A stretch of 9,962 nucleotides of DNA from an uncultured Lysobacteraceae bacterium (lineage in GTDB: Bacteria; Pseudomonadota; Gammaproteobacteria; Xanthomonadales; Xanthomonadaceae): positions 1 through 9,962 of the forward strand of contig CALCNV010000001.1 in NCBI GenBank assembly GCA_937897645.1, read 5' to 3'. This document shows positions 6,443 through 9,962 of this stretch, piece after piece. Both the position numbers and the translations under genes were made by a program. The notes below the pieces were generated by a model, which made no database searches, was not told the DNA's origin, and saw only the letters and a program-made list of their open reading frames with translations. How positions within the stretch are numbered: position 1 is the first letter of the stretch; every line of letters starts with the position of its first letter.

Positions 6443-9400
6443 TTACTGGCCGCGCAATCCTGCCAATCGCTGCGCAAGTTTCTTCGGTGAAATTCCGGCA
6501 CGGGCCCCCAGCTCCTGTGCGAACAGCGACACGCGCAGCTCTTCCAGATCCCAGCGCAAAGCCTGCCATGACGGCTGCGACAGTTGCCCTGCCTTGTTCG
6601 CTTGTTCCAGCACATCGATGAAAGGCCGTAGCTCCAGCATGCGCGCCTGATCGCGGGTGGGGTCGCGCTTGGCACGTTCCGCACGCAGCAGCATCGCCTT
6701 CAGGTAGCGCGGGAACTGCGCCAGCGCATCCGCCGGCGTATCGCGCAGGAAGCCGGCATGCACCAAACCCGCCAACTGCTGGCGCAGATCGTCCAGGTTG
6801 CCGCTGGCCCAGCCCATCAATGGCGACTCGAGCTGCGGCTTCAATTCCGCCACCGCGGAGAGGATGGCCTCGGCCAGTTTCAAGCGCTCCATCGCCTCCG
6901 GAAACAGCCTGCGCGCCGCGTCATCGCGACGTAGCTCGAACGCATTGCGATCGCGTATGTCGCCGAGCCCGTCCGCCAGCAATGCGTTCAACGCCGCATC
7001 GACCAGATCACCACGCAAGCGTTCCTGCGACTCGATGGCCGCATACAGCAACCCGGTCTTTGGCGACACCGGCAACTGCTTGCGCGCCTGCTTCGCCTTG
7101 TCGCCCAGCGCGATCTCCAACAGGCGACGCACGCCCAGCGGATGCGCTGCTCCGGCTTCCACGCTATCCGCGAAAACGCGCAACGCCGCACTGTCACCTG
7201 CATCCACCAGCGCGGGCCATGCCGGCACGCCGGCTTCGCCCGGCACTTGCAAAGGAATCGGCGCGGACGGGAATTCCCGCAACCCGGTGGCAGCCAGCGC
7301 ACGACCCGCGCGCGCCGCGAACGCATGGCCCGCCGGTGCACCGAAACGCTGCCGCAACGCATCCAGGTCGCGCGACTCCGCCAGAATATTGCCCGCCTCA
7401 TCACGCAGGCGCAGGTTCATGCGCAGGTGTGGATCCAAGGCGGCTTCATCGAAATCAATTGCCGCGACAGTCACACCGGTGGCGCGCGAGAGAAAGCGTG
7501 CCAGTTCACCGCGCACATCATCAGCACCGGGTTGCGGCCATGCTTCTGCAAACGCGCGACCGAAATCCGGCGCCGGCACGTAGTTGCGACGCATCGCCTT
7601 GGGCAGGCTGCGGATGAGGCCGGCGGCCTTGTCGGCGATGAAGCCCGGTGCCAGCCACGACAGGCGTGCTGCCTCCAGCGCATTCAGCAGATGCAGTGGC
7701 ACGTCCAGGGTCACGCCATCGTCCTGCGCGCCCGGTTCGAATTTGTAATGCAGCGGCAGCCGCGCATCGCCCAGCGCGAAATATTTCGGGAAGCGGTCTT
7801 CCTCGCTGCCCTCGCCCGGCAACAGATCCTGCAGCGACCAGTGCAGGGCGCGACGCTGTTCCGGCGCGAGTGACTTGTACCAAGCGTCGAGTCCAGCAGC
7901 CGAATGCAATTCCGACGGAATGCGATCCAGATACCAGCGCGCCTGCCAGTCTTCGTCGGCAACGATGCCGGCACGACGCAGCTTGGCTTCTTCCTCATGC
8001 GCCTGCGCAAGCACCTTCATGTTGTCGGCGACGAAGCCGGCGCGCGTATTGATTTCACCCGTGACCAGCCCCTGGCGCACGAAGATATCGTGCGCTTCCT
8101 GCGGCGCGATGCGCCCGTAATGGACAGGCTTGCGCGGTGCCCGCACCAGTCCGAGCAGGCTGATCTGCTCCGACGCGAGCACATGCCCCTGAGCCCGCGA
8201 CCAGTGTGCGTCGAAATGCTTGCGCGCCAGCAGGTGCGGCAGTTCCGCGATCACCCAGTCCGGCTCGACGGCGGCATTTGTCAAGCCCCATACGCGCGCC
8301 GTGTCCAGCAGCGTGGCGCTGAGTACCCACGGCGGCGGTTTCTTGGCGAGGTTGGAGCCGGGGAACAACTGGTAACGACGCTGGCGCGGGCCGAGGAAAT
8401 CACCCTTTTCGGTCTTGTGCCCGATCTGCGTGGGCAGGCCGGCGATCAGTGCGCGATGCAGGGAAACATAAGCCGCTTGGCTGATTCCATCCGACGCGAC
8501 CTGGCTTGCATCGCCCGGCTGTTTGCCCCCTTTGGAAAAGGGGGCGACGCGACGCGCAGCGTCGGGTGGGGGATTTGCTCTTGATCTTGAACTTGCTGGC
8601 GCTGCGGCTGAGAGCAAATCCCCCCTGCCCCCTTTTTTCAAAGGGGGGGTTCCTTCGGCTGGGTTTGCTGGCGCCGGATTTTCACCGAGCTCCCATCCCA
8701 ACTCCGCGCAAAGCAGCAACAGCTGCCGATGCAGCTCGCGCCATTCGCGCATGCGCAGGAAGCCGAGGAAATTACGCTCGCACCAGTCACGCAGCTTCGA
8801 CTGGGTCAGGTCCTCATGCGACTCGCGATACGCCTGCCACAGTTTGAGGATGCCGATGAATTCCGAACGTGTGTCAGCAAACTTCGCATGCGCGTTGTCG
8901 GCGGCTTCGCGGGCCTCGGGTGGACGCTCACGTGGATCCTGGATGCCGAGGAACGACGCGATGACGGTCATGTCACGCAGGGACCCGTTGCCGTTCGCGG
9001 CGACGAGCATGCGCGACAGCTTCACGTCCACGGGCAGGCGCGACATCTGTTTGCCGATGGCGGTGAGCGTGCGTTCGCGGCCCTTGTCGGATGTCGCGAC
9101 GGCACCGAGTTCCATCAGTTGTTGCCAACCGTCCGCAATGGCGCGCTCGTCCGGCGGTTCCAGGAATGGGAAATCCTCGATGCGCCCCAGTCCCAGCGAC
9201 AGCATGCGCAGGATCACGCCGGACAGGCTGGAGCGACGGATCTCGGGGTCGGTGAATTCGGGCCGCGACTGGAAGTCCGCTTCCGCATACAGGCGATAGC
9301 AGACGCCTTCTGAAATTCGCCCGCAGCGACCCTTGCGCTGGTTGGCGCTGGCCTGCGACACCGGCTCGATGTGCAAGCGATCTAGTTTCTGCCGCGGGCT

Positions 9401-9962
9401 GTAGCGCTTGACCCGCGCATAGCCGGGATCAACGACATATTTGATGCGTGGCACCGTCAGCGACGTCTCCGCGACGTTGGTGGCCAGCACCAGGCGGCGT
9501 TTGCTGCCGGGACTGAACACCTTGTCCTGGTCGCGCGCGGACAAACGTGCATACAGCGGCGTGACTTCGGTTTCGCGGTACTTGCGCCGTTCCAGCGCCT
9601 GGTGGGCGTCACGGATTTCGCGCTCGCCGGGCAGGAACAGCAGCACGTCGCCGCGCGGATCCTGGCGGGTAATCTCGTCGACGGCGGCCACGATGGCGTC
9701 ATTGACCGTTCGCTCGCCTTCGTTCTCTCCTTCACCCTCCAGCGGGCGATAACGCACGTCGACCGGATAGGTGCGGCCCTCGACGTTGATTACCGGCGCG
9801 TCGTCGAAGTGGCGCGAGAAGCGTTCGGTGTCGATGGTGGCGGAAGTGACGATGACCTTCAGGTCGCGGCGCTTGCGCAGCAGCTGCTTCAGGTAGCCGA
9901 GCAGGAAATCGATGTTGAGGCTGCGCTCGTGCGCTTCGTCGACGATGATGGTGTCGTAGGAA
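6443..9962 (-). CDS. hrpA: HrpA, DEAH-box ATP-dependent RNA helicase (3' part; 5' end beyond window)
   Basis: An RNA helicase of the DEAH family that couples ATP hydrolysis to unwinding; in E. coli HrpA acts on translating mRNA and has been linked to rescue of collided ribosomes. The visible 1172 residues (numbered from the codon at 9961-9959) start just before motif II (VDEAHERS, 7-14), followed by motif III TSATID (39-44), a motif IV region VLLFLPGEREI (106-116), motif V LATNVAETSLT (159-169) and motif VI QRKGRCGR (208-215). Then come an HA2/ratchet region (about 245-290), a helical region to about 425, and a long C-terminal part matching HrpA (PGSNLAKKPPPWV, WSRAQGHVLA, KFEPGAQDDGVTLDVPLHLLN, SLPKAMRRNYVPAPDFG), including the DUF3418-type end. 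The Walker A motif lies outside the window. A repeat at 8525-8649 adds about 42 residues (438-479) with no frame break. The stop is TAA at 6445-6443. It converges with the M23-like gene. Confidence 0.96.
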   Translation of the reverse strand, partial: SYDTIIVDEAHERSLNIDFLLGYLKQLLRKRRDLKVIVTSATIDTERFSRHFDDAPVINVEGRTYPVDVRYRPLEGEGENEGERTVNDAIVAAVDEITRQDPRGDVLLFLPGEREIRDAHQALERRKYRETEVTPLYARLSARDQDKVFSPGSKRRLVLATNVAETSLTVPRIKYVVDPGYARVKRYSPRQKLDRLHIEPVSQASANQRKGRCGRISEGVCYRLYAEADFQSRPEFTDPEIRRSSLSGVILRMLSLGLGRIEDFPFLEPPDERAIADGWQQLMELGAVATSDKGRERTLTAIGKQMSRLPVDVKLSRMLVAANGNGSLRDMTVIASFLGIQDPRERPPEAREAADNAHAKFADTRSEFIGILKLWQAYRESHEDLTQSKLRDWCERNFLGFLRMREWRELHRQLLLLCAELGWELGENPAPANPAEGTPPLKKGGRGDLLSAAAPASSRSRANPPPDAARRVAPFSKGGKQPGDASQVASDGISQAAYVSLHRALIAGLPTQIGHKTEKGDFLGPRQRRYQLFPGSNLAKKPPPWVLSATLLDTARVWGLTNAAVEPDWVIAELPHLLARKHFDAHWSRAQGHVLASEQISLLGLVRAPRKPVHYGRIAPQEAHDIFVRQGLVTGEINTRAGFVADNMKVLAQAHEEEAKLRRAGIVADEDWQARWYLDRIPSELHSAAGLDAWYKSLAPEQRRALHWSLQDLLPGEGSEEDRFPKYFALGDARLPLHYKFEPGAQDDGVTLDVPLHLLNALEAARLSWLAPGFIADKAAGLIRSLPKAMRRNYVPAPDFGRAFAEAWPQPGADDVRGELARFLSRATGVTVAAIDFDEAALDPHLRMNLRLRDEAGNILAESRDLDALRQRFGAPAGHAFAARAGRALAATGLREFPSAPIPLQVPGEAGVPAWPALVDAGDSAALRVFADSVEAGAAHPLGVRRLLEIALGDKAKQARKQLPVSPKTGLLYAAIESQERLRGDLVDAALNALLADGLGDIRDRNAFELRRDDAARRLFPEAMERLKLAEAILSAVAELKPQLESPLMGWASGNLDDLRQQLAGLVHAGFLRDTPADALAQFPRYLKAMLLRAERAKRDPTRDQARMLELRPFIDVLEQANKAGQLSQPSWQALRWDLEELRVSLFAQELGARAGISPKKLAQRLAGLRGQ
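8525..8649. repeat. Palindromic repeat element inserted in frame within hrpA
   Basis: A composite palindrome of about 125 bases. Its centre is an inverted repeat of 14-base arms (8568-8581 GGGGGATTTGCTCT and 8611-8624 AGAGCAAATCCCCC) around a 29-base loop. Each end carries a short hairpin: GCCCCCTTT-GGA-AAAGGGGGC (8525-8545), and CCCCCTTT pairing with AAAGGGGG (8628-8635 and 8640-8647). C-run/TTT/AAA/G-run repeats of this kind are scattered in many bacterial genomes, normally between genes. On the hrpA strand it is read as TPPLKKGGRGDLL, an Ala/Ser/Arg/Pro-rich middle, then PPPDAARRVAPFSKGGK. The residues on both sides align with HrpA, from memory of the E. coli protein (MREWRELHRQL before, YVSLHRALIAGL after), whereas this block has no counterpart. 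Element ends were set by eye. Confidence 0.8.

Noticed and set aside
8525..8649. Frameshift or pseudogene in hrpA at the palindrome
   Set aside because: The reading frame stays open and the HrpA-like sequence resumes in the same frame, so the gene appears intact.
8523..9299. Plus-strand open frame opposite hrpA across the palindrome
   Set aside because: Ser/Arg-rich shadow; the helicase frame on the other strand is continuous and matches HrpA on both sides.

Overview
The window looks like chromosomal DNA from a high-GC gammaproteobacterium, most likely of the Xanthomonadales/Lysobacterales (Rhodanobacteraceae or Xanthomonadaceae type). This rests on the RelA and HrpA sequences, the codon usage, the REP-like repeats and the style of the small secreted protein. 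No rRNA gene or other species marker is present, so the placement is inference.

Layout. At the left edge is a family GT4 glycosyltransferase (1-1158, +) that may continue upstream of base 1. It meets, tail to tail, a two-gene minus-strand unit: relA (2771-4933), then 17 bases downstream a membrane-anchored periplasmic repeat protein of unknown function (1155-2753). The glycosyltransferase and the repeat protein share the four bases CTAG at their stop codons. RelA is the monofunctional (p)ppGpp synthetase type, with a degenerate hydrolase domain and an EFDD synthetase motif. Divergent from relA, across about 68 bases, is a small exported protein of unknown function (5002-5511, +).

From 5512 to 6442 the character changes. 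A lower-GC gene for an exported M23-like protein (5682-6272, +) sits between two different REP-type inverted-repeat pairs (5550-5633 and 6336-6397). The M23-like protein lacks the first zinc histidine of its family. This block looks accessory, while the flanking genes look like core genome.

The right third is the 3' part of hrpA, a DEAH-box RNA helicase (6443-9962, -) whose 5' end, including the Walker A motif, lies beyond the window. A palindromic repeat of about 125 bases (8525-8649) lies inside hrpA without breaking the frame and encodes a low-complexity linker of about 42 residues. That is the most unusual feature here.

Functional links. RelA (stringent response) and HrpA (translation-linked RNA helicase) both relate to translational stress, but they are separate transcription units and nothing in the sequence connects them. 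I found no CRISPR array, tRNA, rRNA, transposase, integrase or recognisable defence system. I see no convincing multi-gene novel system; the points of interest are the repeat-in-gene insertion, the REP-flanked M23-like gene and the uncharacterised partner of relA.
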